NCBI GenBank assembly: GCA_041484095.1
Contig: JBGPGW010000153.1
Span: forward strand, 1 to 8,391
Reading direction: 5' to 3'
Source of the DNA: JBGPGW01 sp041484095
Lineage (GTDB): Bacteria; Pseudomonadota; Alphaproteobacteria; CADEGL01
Length of the DNA: 8,391 nt
Shown: one piece after another, positions 1 through 7,900 of the stretch
Position numbering within the stretch: the stretch's first letter is position 1
How the letters are laid out: each line of letters begins with the position of its first letter
Notes under the pieces: model-generated
Database searches by the model: none
The model's input: the letters and a program-made list of their open reading frames with translations, nothing else
What the model was told of the DNA's origin: nothing
Translations under genes and position numbers: made by a program

Positions 1-1
1 G

Positions 2-1357
2 CGCATCACGTTTCTCGGCGGCGTCGGCACCGTGACTGGCTCGAAATACCTGGTCAAGGCCGGCGCTCGCAAGGTGCTGATCGATTGCGGCCTGTTCCAG
101 GGTTACAAGCAACTGCGCTTGCGCAACTGGGAACCTCTGCCCGTCGAGCCCCAGGCGATCGACGCGGTCGTTCTCACCCACGCCCATCTCGACCACTCCG
201 GCTATCTTCCTGTCCTGATCCGGAACGGCTTCAAGGGGCCGGTGTACTCGACAGTTGGCACCAGGGAACTATGCGGCATCCTTCTGCCCGACAGCGGCCA
301 CCTGCAAGAGCGCGATGCCGAGTTCGCCAACCGGCACAGCTTCTCCAAGCACAAGCCGGCGCTGCCGCTTTACACCGAGGCGGAGGCGGACGCGTCGCTC
401 GAGCGGTTCGAATCCGTCGACTTCGAGCGCGAGCACGATCTCGGAGACGGCTTGTCGTTCGGCTTTCTGCCGGCGGGGCACATCCTTGGCGCGGCCATGG
501 TGCGCCTCCGACATCAGGGGTCAACAATCCTGTTCTCGGGCGATCTCGGACGGCCGGATCGGCCGACGACCGTAGACCCCGCCGCTGTCCGCCGGGCCGA
601 TTATCTCGTGATCGAGTCGACCTATGGCGACCGGGTTCACGATCCCCGGGATCCCGAGGATCTGCTCGCCGAGATCGTGAATCGAACGGCTGCGCGCGGC
701 GGCACCGTGCTGATCCCGGCCTTTGCCGTCGGACGGGCCCAGGCCCTGTTGTATCACCTGCACCGTCTCAAGATCGCCCGCCGCATCCCGGACCTGCCGA
801 TCTTTCTCGACAGTCCGATGGCGATCGACGCGAGCGAGATCCTGTGCCACCACCGCGTCGAGAAAAAACTGTCTCCGAGCGAGTGCCGGGCATTCTGCAA
901 TGTCGCGCGCTATGTCAGGAAGGCCGACGAATCGAAGAAACTCGACGACAACCGCGTGCCCATGGTGCTCATCTCCGCGAGCGGCATGGCGACCGGCGGC
1001 CGCATCCTGCATCATCTGAAAGTATTTGCGCCGGACGCGCGCAACACCATCCTCTTCGCCGGGTTCCAGGCCGGCGGGACGCGCGGCGCCGCCATGGTCG
1101 GCGGCGCGACATCCGTCAAAATCCACGGCGGATACGTGCCGATCAAGGCGGAGGTGCAGAATCTGCACATGCTCTCCGCCCATGCCGATTCGGAGGAGAT
1201 TCTTCGCTGGCTTGCGAACTTCGAGGCGGCGCCCCGACGGACGTTCATCACGCATGGCGAGCCCGCAGCCACGGATGCGCTCCGCCGCAAGATCGAGGAA
1301 CGGTTCGGCTGGCCCTGTCATGTTCCGGACTACCGGGAAGACGTCGAACTGCCGTGA
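2..1357 (+). CDS. Beta-CASP metallo-beta-lactamase-fold RNase-like protein (CPSF73 type), 5'-partial
   Basis: Probable zinc-dependent cytoplasmic RNase of the bacterial beta-CASP family (MBL-fold hydrolase with RNA-specificity domain); the exact RNA substrate cannot be told. Residues are numbered from the first complete codon at position 2. The frame is already open there and reads ITFLGGVGTVTGS, the usual first beta-strand of this family, so the GTG at 32 is an internal valine and the true start lies a few codons outside the window. The metal-binding signature THAHLDHSG is at 59-67, followed by AGHILGA (158-164) and SGDLGR (179-184). The beta-CASP part carries motif A in ESTYGDR (Glu205), then PAFAVGRAQ, DSPMA and SASGMATGGR, motif B in LSAHAD (His394) and motif C in ITHGEP (His418). 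All expected catalytic positions are present. The visible 451 residues are close to the family's usual length of about 450-460, so little is missing. The gene converges on the dehydrogenase gene across a 53-base gap. The family call is secure; the biological substrate is inference. Confidence 0.93.
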   Translation, partial: RITFLGGVGTVTGSKYLVKAGARKVLIDCGLFQGYKQLRLRNWEPLPVEPQAIDAVVLTHAHLDHSGYLPVLIRNGFKGPVYSTVGTRELCGILLPDSGHLQERDAEFANRHSFSKHKPALPLYTEAEADASLERFESVDFEREHDLGDGLSFGFLPAGHILGAAMVRLRHQGSTILFSGDLGRPDRPTTVDPAAVRRADYLVIESTYGDRVHDPRDPEDLLAEIVNRTAARGGTVLIPAFAVGRAQALLYHLHRLKIARRIPDLPIFLDSPMAIDASEILCHHRVEKKLSPSECRAFCNVARYVRKADESKKLDDNRVPMVLISASGMATGGRILHHLKVFAPDARNTILFAGFQAGGTRGAAMVGGATSVKIHGGYVPIKAEVQNLHMLSAHADSEEILRWLANFEAAPRRTFITHGEPAATDALRRKIEERFGWPCHVPDYREDVELP

Positions 1358-1384
1358 TCGGCCCAGACATGGCGTAGGGCGGTA

Positions 1385-1411
1385 AGAGCGCGCCTCGGAT
1401 TCGGCGCCTCT
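1385..1411. terminator. Possible bidirectional terminator hairpin between convergent genes
   Basis: An imperfect inverted repeat fills most of the short gap between the two converging genes. The left arm AGAGCGCGCC (1385-1394) pairs with the right arm GGCGCCTCT (1403-1411) with one bulged C, leaving an 8-base loop TCGGATTC. The right arm runs into the last base of the dehydrogenase stop codon. GC-rich stem and location fit a shared terminator, but neither strand has a clear T-run after the stem, so this may be a weak or Rho-assisted site. Confidence 0.35.
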
Positions 1412-2439
1412 CAATACCCCAAATCGAGATCGACCTCGCGCGGGATGCGTTTTCCCCGGAAGAACGCGGCGAGGCTTTCGGTGCCCATGTCGATCTCGAG
1501 CCCCGTGATGCCGTCGACATTCGCGGCCTGGTCGCCCGAGCACAGCACACTGGGCAATTTGTGAAGACCCGTGCGCGAGACGATGGGGAAGTGGTAGCTC
1601 GCCGGAAACGTGTTCTCATAGGTCCACCACACATCGGCCGCATAGCCGCGCAAGTGCCCGCTGGTCAGCGCCTCATGCAGCGCCGGTTCCACGACCAGAT
1701 TGCCGCGCGCGATGTTGATGAGGTAGGCGCGCGGTTTCATGGCGGCAAAGGTGGCGGCATCGAAGAAGCCCTCGGTTTCCTTCGTGATCGGCGCGGCGAG
1801 CACGACGAAGTCGGCGCGTTTCAAGACGGCATGCAGCCGATTGGGCCCGTGAACCTCGTCGGCGAAGCGCCCGCCCTTCCCAGGATTGCGGCGGATGCCG
1901 ACGACTTTCATGTCGAAGGCCTTGGCGCGGCGCCCGACGGCCGTGCCGATCATGCCGTAGCCGACGACCGCGACCGTCTTGCCTTCGAGCAGCGTCCCCG
2001 TGTAGTCCGGGTGCCAGACCGGCTGCCATTGGGCCTCCTGCACCCAGCGGTGCCGCTCCGCCAGACGCTTGCCGATGCCGAGCATCAGCGCCATGGCGTG
2101 CTCGGCGACGGCGATGCCGTTGCCGCCGCGGATGTTCGCGACCTTGATGCCGCGGCGCTTCAGCATGGGGAAATCGAGCTCATCACACCCCGCATGAAGC
2201 CATGCGACGGCCTGGAGCTTCTTGGCCACATCCCAGAGATCCGGCGGCATGATCCAGCCCATCATCGCGTCCGCCTTGGCGGCGGCGGCGACGAGATCGT
2301 CGCGATGCGCCGTGAAGCGCGTCATGGTCGAGCGGGTCTGGCGCGGCGCCAAGACGGCCGAGCCCTTGGGCAGGCCGCGCCGCACGCGGGCGACCTCGTC
2401 CGGGGTCGCGTACCAGGTGAGCATCACATTCGCCATCAT
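1411..2439 (-). CDS. D-2-hydroxyacid dehydrogenase-like protein with an altered active site
   Basis: NAD(P)-dependent D-isomer-specific 2-hydroxyacid dehydrogenase family, 342 residues, a normal length. An N-terminal substrate-binding region contains HAGCDELD (82-89) and GNGIAVAEHAMALML (106-120). It is followed by the Rossmann nucleotide-binding motif VGYGMIG (159-165) and the conserved NIARG segment with the substrate-binding Arg245. Substrate is unknown. The oddity is downstream. After DVWWTY (269-274) the family normally has a short TPH or SPH motif supplying the catalytic His. Here the aligned segment reads VLCSGDQAANVDGI (298-311), with Asp303 at the His position. The position normally held by the catalytic Glu, five residues after the Asp of DVW, is Tyr274, with Glu275 next to it. 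The protein may therefore be catalytically altered or inactive. It is the last gene of the corA-uppP cluster, 18 bases after uppP. Two ATG codons are adjacent (2439 and 2436); the second, giving 341 residues, has slightly better spacing from the ribosome-binding site. Confidence 0.88.
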   Translation of the reverse strand: MMANVMLTWYATPDEVARVRRGLPKGSAVLAPRQTRSTMTRFTAHRDDLVAAAAKADAMMGWIMPPDLWDVAKKLQAVAWLHAGCDELDFPMLKRRGIKVANIRGGNGIAVAEHAMALMLGIGKRLAERHRWVQEAQWQPVWHPDYTGTLLEGKTVAVVGYGMIGTAVGRRAKAFDMKVVGIRRNPGKGGRFADEVHGPNRLHAVLKRADFVVLAAPITKETEGFFDAATFAAMKPRAYLINIARGNLVVEPALHEALTSGHLRGYAADVWWTYENTFPASYHFPIVSRTGLHKLPSVLCSGDQAANVDGITGLEIDMGTESLAAFFRGKRIPREVDLDLGY

Positions 2440-2450
2440 CCCCTCCCCTC
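2440..2450 (-). promoter_or_regulatory. Strong ribosome-binding site of the dehydrogenase gene
   Basis: On the minus strand GAGGGGAGGGG lies directly before ATGATG. The purine run supports initiation here and independent translation of the third gene. Its inner GGAGG is only 2 bases from the first ATG and 5 bases from the second, which makes the second ATG (2436) the slightly better start. The outer GAGG, 7 bases from the first ATG, keeps that start possible. Confidence 0.6.
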
Positions 2451-2457
2451 AAGCCGG

Positions 2458-3264
2458 TCAGCGGGCGAGCAGCACCGCCAGCATCGCCCCGCCGACGACG
2501 ATGCGATACCAGCCGAACGGCGCGAATCCGTGTCGCGAGATGAACCCGATGAGCGTTCGCACGACCACGAGCGCCGCGAAGAAGGCCGCCACGAACCCGA
2601 TCGCGATGAGCTCGATCCCGCTGCCGTCGAGCACGGACCAGTTCTTGTAGAGGTCGTAGACGGTCGCGCCCAGCATCGTCGGCAGCGCCAGAAAGAATGA
2701 GAACTCCGTGGCGCAGCGCCGCTCGGCGCCGAGCAAGGCGGCGCCGAGGATCGTGGCGCCCGCGCGCGAGACGCCCGGAATCATGGCGAGCGCCTGGCAA
2801 AACCCCACTTTGAGCGCGAAGACCGGCGTGAACTCGTCGATGCTCCGGTAGCGCGGAACCGGCAGGTGACGCTCGATCCACAGGATGGCGAAGCCGCCGA
2901 GCAGGAGCGTGACGCTCACGACATAGGGGGAGAACAGCACGCTCTTGATGAAGCCGTGCAAGAGGACGCCCAGCACGCCGGCCGGCAGGAACCCCATCAC
3001 CAGCAAGGCCACGAAGCGTTGCGATTCACGGCTCCGCGGCAAGGTCACGAGCACGCCCCAGAGCCGCTCGAAATAGACCACGCACACCGACAGGATCGCG
3101 CCCAATTGGATGACGATCTCGAAGACGTGGCCGGGCGGGCCCTCGAAGCCGAGGAAGTCGTCGAAGAGAATCAAATGGCCGGTCGAGGAGACCGGCAGAA
3201 ATTCGGTGAAGCCTTCGACGAGGCCGAGAAGAACCGAATCGACGATGAGTTTGATCGACACCAT
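2458..3264 (-). CDS. uppP: Undecaprenyl-diphosphate phosphatase (UppP/BacA)
   Basis: Integral inner-membrane phosphatase that converts undecaprenyl diphosphate to undecaprenyl phosphate, recycling the lipid carrier of peptidoglycan and other envelope polymers; overproduction gives bacitracin resistance in known cases. At 268 residues it matches the family length. Diagnostic motifs are intact: EGFTEFLPVSSTGH (17-30), with Glu17, Glu21, Ser27 and His30 matching the E. coli BacA positions, and PGVSRAG (163-169), with the catalytic Arg167. FGWYRI (250-255) is the conserved C-terminal motif. Hydrophobic segments spread along the chain fit the roughly eight membrane-spanning or re-entrant helices of the family. 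The start ATG lies 1 base after the corA stop codon, with AGGA about 12 bases upstream inside the corA end, so translational coupling to corA is likely. The dehydrogenase gene follows after 18 bases. Confidence 0.96.
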   Translation of the reverse strand: MVSIKLIVDSVLLGLVEGFTEFLPVSSTGHLILFDDFLGFEGPPGHVFEIVIQLGAILSVCVVYFERLWGVLVTLPRSRESQRFVALLVMGFLPAGVLGVLLHGFIKSVLFSPYVVSVTLLLGGFAILWIERHLPVPRYRSIDEFTPVFALKVGFCQALAMIPGVSRAGATILGAALLGAERRCATEFSFFLALPTMLGATVYDLYKNWSVLDGSGIELIAIGFVAAFFAALVVVRTLIGFISRHGFAPFGWYRIVVGGAMLAVLLAR

Positions 3265-3265
3265 C

Positions 3266-4246
3266 CTAGAACCATTTCCTGCGGCGGAAGTAGATGAGCG
3301 GCACGATCGCCGACATGACCATCAGGACGAGCGCGAGCGGATAGCCCCATTCCCAGGACAGCTCCGGCATGTTGTGGAAGTTCATCCCGTACATGCTCGC
3401 GACCAGCGTGGGCGGCAGGAAGATGACCGCGACGATCGAGAAAATCTTGATGATCCGGTTCTGGTCGATGTTGATGAGACCAAGCGTCGCGTCGAGAAGG
3501 AAATTGATCTTGTGCGATTCATACGCGACATGCTCGTTCAAGGAATTGATGTCGCGTTGAAGCGAGCGCACCCGCACCTTCATGTCCGCGGTCTCCTTCT
3601 TGGTCGGCGCATCGAAGGTGGCGACATGGAAGCTGGTCAAGCGCGTGAGCGTCAGGAGACTCTCGCGCACCGAGGAGGCCAGGTCCTCGGTGCGGCCGAG
3701 GGATTTGATGACGGTCTGAAGATCGCCGCGGTTCCCGTTGTCCGGCGTGTCGCCGAAGATCATGGCGCTGATCCGGGCGATCTCGGCACCGACCTTTTCG
3801 GCCAGGTCCGCGAGCCGGTCGACGAAGGCTTCGAGAAGCGTGACGAAGACGTCCTCCCCGCCCGTGATGCCGGCCGGCTGGCGCATGAGGCGGCCCGCAC
3901 AGGCGGCCAGCGGACGGGGCTCCGTGTGCCGGAGCGTGATCAGCGTTCGCCGGACCAAAATGAACGTGACGGCGTCGGAGACGGGATGGGATCCTTCGGC
4001 TTGCGAGAGCACCGTCGCGGTCATGAACGTCGCGTCGCCTTCCACGTAAAGGCGGCTCGAGGGTTCGATCTCGCGCATCTCCTCGGGGCTCGGAAGCTGG
4101 AGCCCATAGGCCGCCTCGATGCGGCCGCGTTCTTCGTCGGTGGGCCGCAGCGCATCGAGCCAGAGCGACTCGGCGGGGAGCGTCTCGCGCGGACCCAGCT
4201 CGATCCGCTCGATCGCCCCGCCGCGTGCCAGGTAGATGTGGATCAT
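3266..4246 (-). CDS. corA: CorA-family divalent cation (Mg2+/Co2+) channel
   Basis: Inner-membrane CorA-type channel that admits Mg2+ (and often Co2+ or Ni2+) as a homopentamer; 326 residues, typical length. A long acidic, helix-rich cytoplasmic domain covers about residues 1-260. Two C-terminal membrane helices follow, at about 266-286 and 301-320. The selectivity signature YGMN (286-289) ends the first helix and is followed by the short external loop with MPEL (293-296), both hallmarks of CorA. The protein ends in a basic RRRKWF tail, as expected for a cytoplasmic C-terminus. The start is supported by GGAG on the minus strand 5 bases upstream. It is the first gene of the corA-uppP-dehydrogenase cluster and is divergent from nrdJ. 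The substrate ion cannot be decided from sequence alone, since some family members move Zn2+ or act in efflux. Confidence 0.95.
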   Translation of the reverse strand: MIHIYLARGGAIERIELGPRETLPAESLWLDALRPTDEERGRIEAAYGLQLPSPEEMREIEPSSRLYVEGDATFMTATVLSQAEGSHPVSDAVTFILVRRTLITLRHTEPRPLAACAGRLMRQPAGITGGEDVFVTLLEAFVDRLADLAEKVGAEIARISAMIFGDTPDNGNRGDLQTVIKSLGRTEDLASSVRESLLTLTRLTSFHVATFDAPTKKETADMKVRVRSLQRDINSLNEHVAYESHKINFLLDATLGLINIDQNRIIKIFSIVAVIFLPPTLVASMYGMNFHNMPELSWEWGYPLALVLMVMSAIVPLIYFRRRKWF

Positions 4247-4251
4247 CGGCG

Positions 4252-4255
4252 CTCC
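4252..4255 (-). promoter_or_regulatory. Ribosome-binding site of corA
   Basis: GGAG on the minus strand, 5 bases before the corA ATG at 4246. This spacing fixes the chosen start. Confidence 0.6.
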
Positions 4256-4709
4256 GATTCGAGTCCGTCTCGCTCAGCGCTGCCGCGCGACGGCGCCGCA
4301 CTCTAGATCAAGTCTTTCCAAGATCGAACACTTTAGCTGAACCGGTCGGCGTTCATTCGTCCGCGCCGGGATGCGCGAGCGCCACGATAGCGCCCGCGTG
4401 CCTTCGGCTTGCAAGAGCAAATTCGGTGACATCGCGTACGGCCGTCATCGGCGCGGGACGGCGGACCCGATCGGCTCAACCGGCACCGAAGACGATGGCC
4501 GCTTCGGCGGGACAAGCATCGTCATATGCCCGCGACACGGCGGAACGGACCGCGCGCGCCATCGATGCATGCGCTCCGGTCGTCACGCGGGCGCGACACG
4601 GGCCAACCGACCCCCGCGATCATGAGAGCGCTAACCCCTTCGATTATGTTGCGCCGCGGCAAAGGCCGGGCGCGATTCCGTACCAAAACATGTGCGATGC
4701 CATGCCGCA

Positions 4710-4725
4710 CCGCAATATCTCGTGG
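4710..4725. promoter_or_regulatory. NrdR-box-like sequence 1 (distal)
   Basis: CCGCAATATCTCGTGG compared with the published NrdR consensus ACACWATATAKWGTGT matches at 11 of 16 positions by eye, including the central ATAT and the right-hand GTG. It is an imperfect palindrome flanked by A and T, which extends the outer symmetry to ACC/GGT. NrdR is the ATP/dATP-sensing repressor of ribonucleotide reductase genes and normally binds paired boxes about three helical turns apart. A second box-like site begins 33 bases downstream. Confidence 0.45.
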
Positions 4726-4742
4726 TAGACCTCGATCGCCAT

Positions 4743-4758
4743 CCCCCATATTTAGTTT
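4743..4758. promoter_or_regulatory. NrdR-box-like sequence 2 (next to the nrdJ -35)
   Basis: CCCCATATTTAGTTTT matches the NrdR consensus at 11 of 16 positions by eye, with central ATAT and the right-hand AGT, but a poor outer left arm. It starts 33 bases after box 1, about three turns of DNA and close to the usual box pairing. It ends 7 bases before the -35 element, a sensible place for a repressor. A third, weaker AATATCT-containing match (4786-4801, 9 of 16) overlaps the -10. Confidence 0.4.
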
Positions 4759-4765
4759 TATCGCG

Positions 4766-4794
4766 TTGACTCCGGGAAAGGACGCGATCAATAT
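4766..4794 (+). promoter_or_regulatory. nrdJ: Probable sigma70-type promoter of nrdJ
   Basis: TTGACT (4766-4771, 5 of 6 to consensus) is separated by 17 bases from CAATAT (4789-4794, 3 of 6). It lies in the only A+T-rich part of the intergenic region and points toward nrdJ. Transcription would begin near 4801, giving a leader of about 127 bases. The -35 is convincing, the -10 less so. NrdR-like boxes sit immediately upstream and over the -10. Confidence 0.5.
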
Positions 4795-4927
4795 CTGCGG
4801 TCCTGGCTTCGCCCCACCTACTACATTTGGGTATCGCGGTCAGGAATTTCTGCATAAGCCATTGGGATCGTTCATTCCTTAGAACGTGACCAAGGGCGAC
4901 CCGAGAGAAACGACGTGGGGGATTCCA

Positions 4928-7900
4928 ATGCGTATCCAGCGGCTATTCACGGAGAACGGAAAATCGCCCTATCACGGTATCGAGTTCCGAAAAACGAAGA
5001 GCGAGATCCGCAATCCGGACGGCTCCGTGGTGTTCAAGGCGGACGATATCGAGGTTCCCGCGTCCTGGTCGCAAGTCGCTTCGGACATCCTGGCCCAGAA
5101 GTATTTCCGCAAGGCCGGTATCGCGCGCCGCCTCAAGGCGGTGGAAGAGACGACGGTCCCATCATGGCTGTGGCGGCGCGTGCCGGACGAGGCCGCGCTC
5201 GGCGCGCTGCCGGCCGAGCACCGCATGGGCGGCGAGACCAGCGCCACGCATGTCTTCGATCGCCTCGCCGGCACCTGGACCTATTGGGGCTGGAAGGGCG
5301 GCTATTTCGACCAGGAGGAAGATGCGCGCGCCTTCTTCGATGAAATGCGCTTCATGCTCTGCCGCCAGATGGCGGCGCCGAATTCGCCGCAATGGTTCAA
5401 CACCGGCCTCCATTGGGCCTATGGCATCGACGGGCCCTCGCAGGGTCACTACTACGTCAACCACGAATCGGGCCGGCTCGAAGCGTCGAGCTCCGCCTAT
5501 GAGCGGCCGCAGCCGCATGCCTGCTTCATCCAGGGCGTCGCGGACGACCTCGTCAATGACGGCGGCATCATGGACCTCTGGGTCCGCGAGGCGCGCCTGT
5601 TCAAATACGGCTCCGGCACGGGCAGCAACTTCTCGCGCCTGAGGGGCGAGGGCGAGAATCTGTCCGGGGGCGGCCGGTCGTCCGGTCTCATGAGTTTCCT
5701 CAAGGTCGGCGACCGCGCCGCCGGCGCCATCAAATCCGGGGGAACGACGCGGCGGGCCGCGAAAATGGTGGTGGTGAACGTCGACCACCCCGACATCGAA
5801 TCGTTCATCGACTGGAAGGTGATCGAGGAACAGAAGGTCGCGGCGCTTGTGACGGGCTCGAAGCTCGCGCGCCTGCATCTGGGCGAGATCATGGCCGCGT
5901 GCCACGGGATGAAGCGAAACGGCGATGCCGATGCGCCCTTCGATCCCAAGAAGAATCCGGCGCTGCGCCTCGCCATTCGCGCCGCGCGCAAGGTCCTCAT
6001 CCCGGAGAATTACGTGCAGCGCGTCATTCAGTTCGCGCGGCAGGGCTACACCAATATCGAGTTCAGGACCTACGACACGGATTGGGATTCCGAGGCCTAT
6101 CTCACCGTGTCCGGTCAGAATTCCAACAACTCGGTCCGCGTGACCGACGCCTTTCTCAAGGCGGTCGAGGCGGACGGCAACTGGCGGCTCATTCGCCGCA
6201 CCGACGGCAAAGTCTCGCATACCGTCAAGGCGCGTGATCTGTGGGAGAAGATCGGCCACGCCGCCTGGGCCTGCGCCGATCCCGGCATCCAGTTCGACAC
6301 CACGATCAACGACTGGCACACCTGCCCGAAGAGTGGCCGGATCAACGCCTCCAATCCGTGCTCCGAGTACATGTTCCTCGACGACACGGCCTGCAATCTC
6401 GCTTCGCTCAATCTCATGACGTTCCGCAAGGCCGATGGGCGCTTCGACGTCGAGGCCTATGAGCATGCCGTTCGCCTCTGGACGGTCGTCCTCGAGATCT
6501 CGGTGCTCATGGCCCAGTTTCCGTCGCGCGAGATCGCACGGCTCTCCTACGAGTATCGGACCCTCGGCCTCGGCTTCGCCAACATCGGCGGGCTGTTGAT
6601 GGCCGAGGGCCTGCCCTATGACAGCAAGGAGGCCCGCGCCATCTGCGGCGCCTTGAGCGCGATCATGACGGGCGTGTCCTACGCGACCTCGGCCGAGATG
6701 GCCGAGGAGCTCGGCGCCTTTCCGGGCTTCGCACGCAACCGCGGCGACATGCTGCGCGTCATCCGCAATCACCGCCGCGCGGCCCATGGCGACAGCAAAG
6801 GCTACGAGGCCCTGGCGACGCCGCCCGTGCCGCTCGATGCCGCCTCTTGCCCCGACGCGTCTCTCGTCGAGGCGGCGCGGCGCGCATGGGACCGGGCACT
6901 CGCGCTCGGCGATCTCCACGGCTACCGCAACGCGCAGACGACCGTGATCGCGCCCACCGGCACGATCGGCCTCGTCATGGACTGCGACACGACCGGAATC
7001 GAGCCGGACTTCGCCCTGGTCAAGTTCAAGAAGCTCGCGGGCGGCGGCTACTTCAAGATCATCAACCGCACCGTGACCGAGGCGCTCCGGGCCCTCGGCT
7101 ACGGCGACGCCGCGGTCGAGGAGATGGTGCGCTACGCGGTCGGGCACGGCACGCTCAAGGACGCGCCGGGCGTGGGCCACGCCGCCTTGCGGGCGCGCGG
7201 CTTCAACGAAAGCGCGTTGCAGGCGATCGAATCGGCGCTGGCCTCCGCCTTCGATATCAAATTCGCCTTCAACAAGTGGACGCTCGGCGAGGAGATCTGC
7301 ACGCGCGTCCTGGGGTTGGACGCGGCCCGTCTCGACGACGTGTCCTTCGACATGCTCGAGGCACTCGGCTTCTCCAAGGCCGAGATCGACGCCGCCAACG
7401 CCTATTGCTGCGGGGCCATGACGCTCGAAGGCGCGCCCTATCTCAAGCCCGAGCACCTGCCGGTGTTCGACTGCGCCAATCCCTGCGGGCGAATCGGCAC
7501 GCGCTCGCTCTCCGTCGACAGCCACATCGAAATGCTGGCCGCGGCGCAACCCTTCATCTCGGGCGCGATCTCGAAGACCATCAACATGTCGAACACCGCC
7601 ACGGTCGAGGAATGCAAGACGGCCTATATGCGGTCATGGCGCCTGGGCCTCAAGGCCAACGCGCTCTACCGCGACGGCTCGAAGCTCTCCCAGCCGCTCT
7701 CGGCGAGCATTCTCGGCGACGAGGACGGCAGTTTCGCCGAGGAGGTCATCGAGGCGCCCGCGGCCGTGCAGGCCCCCATGATGGCGGAACGGATCGTCGA
7801 ACGGATCGTCGAGCGCGTCATTGCCGATCGCCGCCGCTTGCCGGCGCGACGCAAGGGTTACACCCAGAAGGCCGTCGTCGGCGGGCACAAGGTCTATCTG

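Larger units (their letters stand above)
4247..4927. other. Divergent intergenic region between corA and nrdJ
   Basis: A 681-base stretch with no gene I can support. From about 4330 to 4640 it is GC-rich. Open frames there translate into Arg/Ala/Gly-rich sequences with no recognisable motif, hydrophobic segment or ribosome-binding site, so I treat it as non-coding. From about 4640 to 4870 A+T runs are clearly more frequent, and this part holds the nrdJ promoter and NrdR-like boxes listed separately. For corA only a weak minus-strand candidate promoter is visible: TTCGAT (4328-4323), a 17-base spacer, then TAGAGT (4305-4300). The -35 part is poor and I would not rely on it. I found no B12-box core or other cobalamin-riboswitch landmark, and no tRNA-like cloverleaf. 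Confidence 0.6.

Noticed and set aside
32..34. GTG as the start of the beta-CASP gene
   Set aside because: The ten codons before it encode the conserved ITFLGGVGT strand of the family, so it is an internal valine.
1561..2700. A 379-codon plus-strand frame opposite the dehydrogenase and uppP genes
   Set aside because: Low-complexity charged translation with no recognisable domain, overlapping two well-supported genes on the other strand.
3110..4306. A 398-codon plus-strand frame opposite corA
   Set aside because: Highly charged Arg/Glu/Asp/His-rich translation antisense to a gene with a clear CorA signature.
4300..4312. TTGATCTAGAG on the minus strand upstream of corA as an FNR/FixK box
   Set aside because: Only the TTGAT half-site fits; the second half would need to resemble ATCAA and does not.
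4225..4728. A 167-codon plus-strand frame in the corA-nrdJ intergenic region
   Set aside because: Begins inside corA, lacks a ribosome-binding site, and its Arg/Ala/Ser-rich translation shows no motif or membrane segment; it also runs through the NrdR-like box at 4710-4725.
4522..4791. An 89-codon minus-strand frame in the same intergenic region
   Set aside because: No recognisable motif, covers the nrdJ promoter elements, and has no good ribosome-binding site.
4795..4927. Cobalamin riboswitch upstream of nrdJ
   Set aside because: No B12-box core or other conserved landmark was found on either strand; the leader length alone is not evidence.
5162..7549. A 795-codon open frame on the minus strand opposite nrdJ
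   Set aside because: Its translation is dominated by Arg, Gly, Ala, His, Asp and Val with no domain or motif, it lies wholly within a secure gene, and such antisense frames are common opposite high-GC genes.
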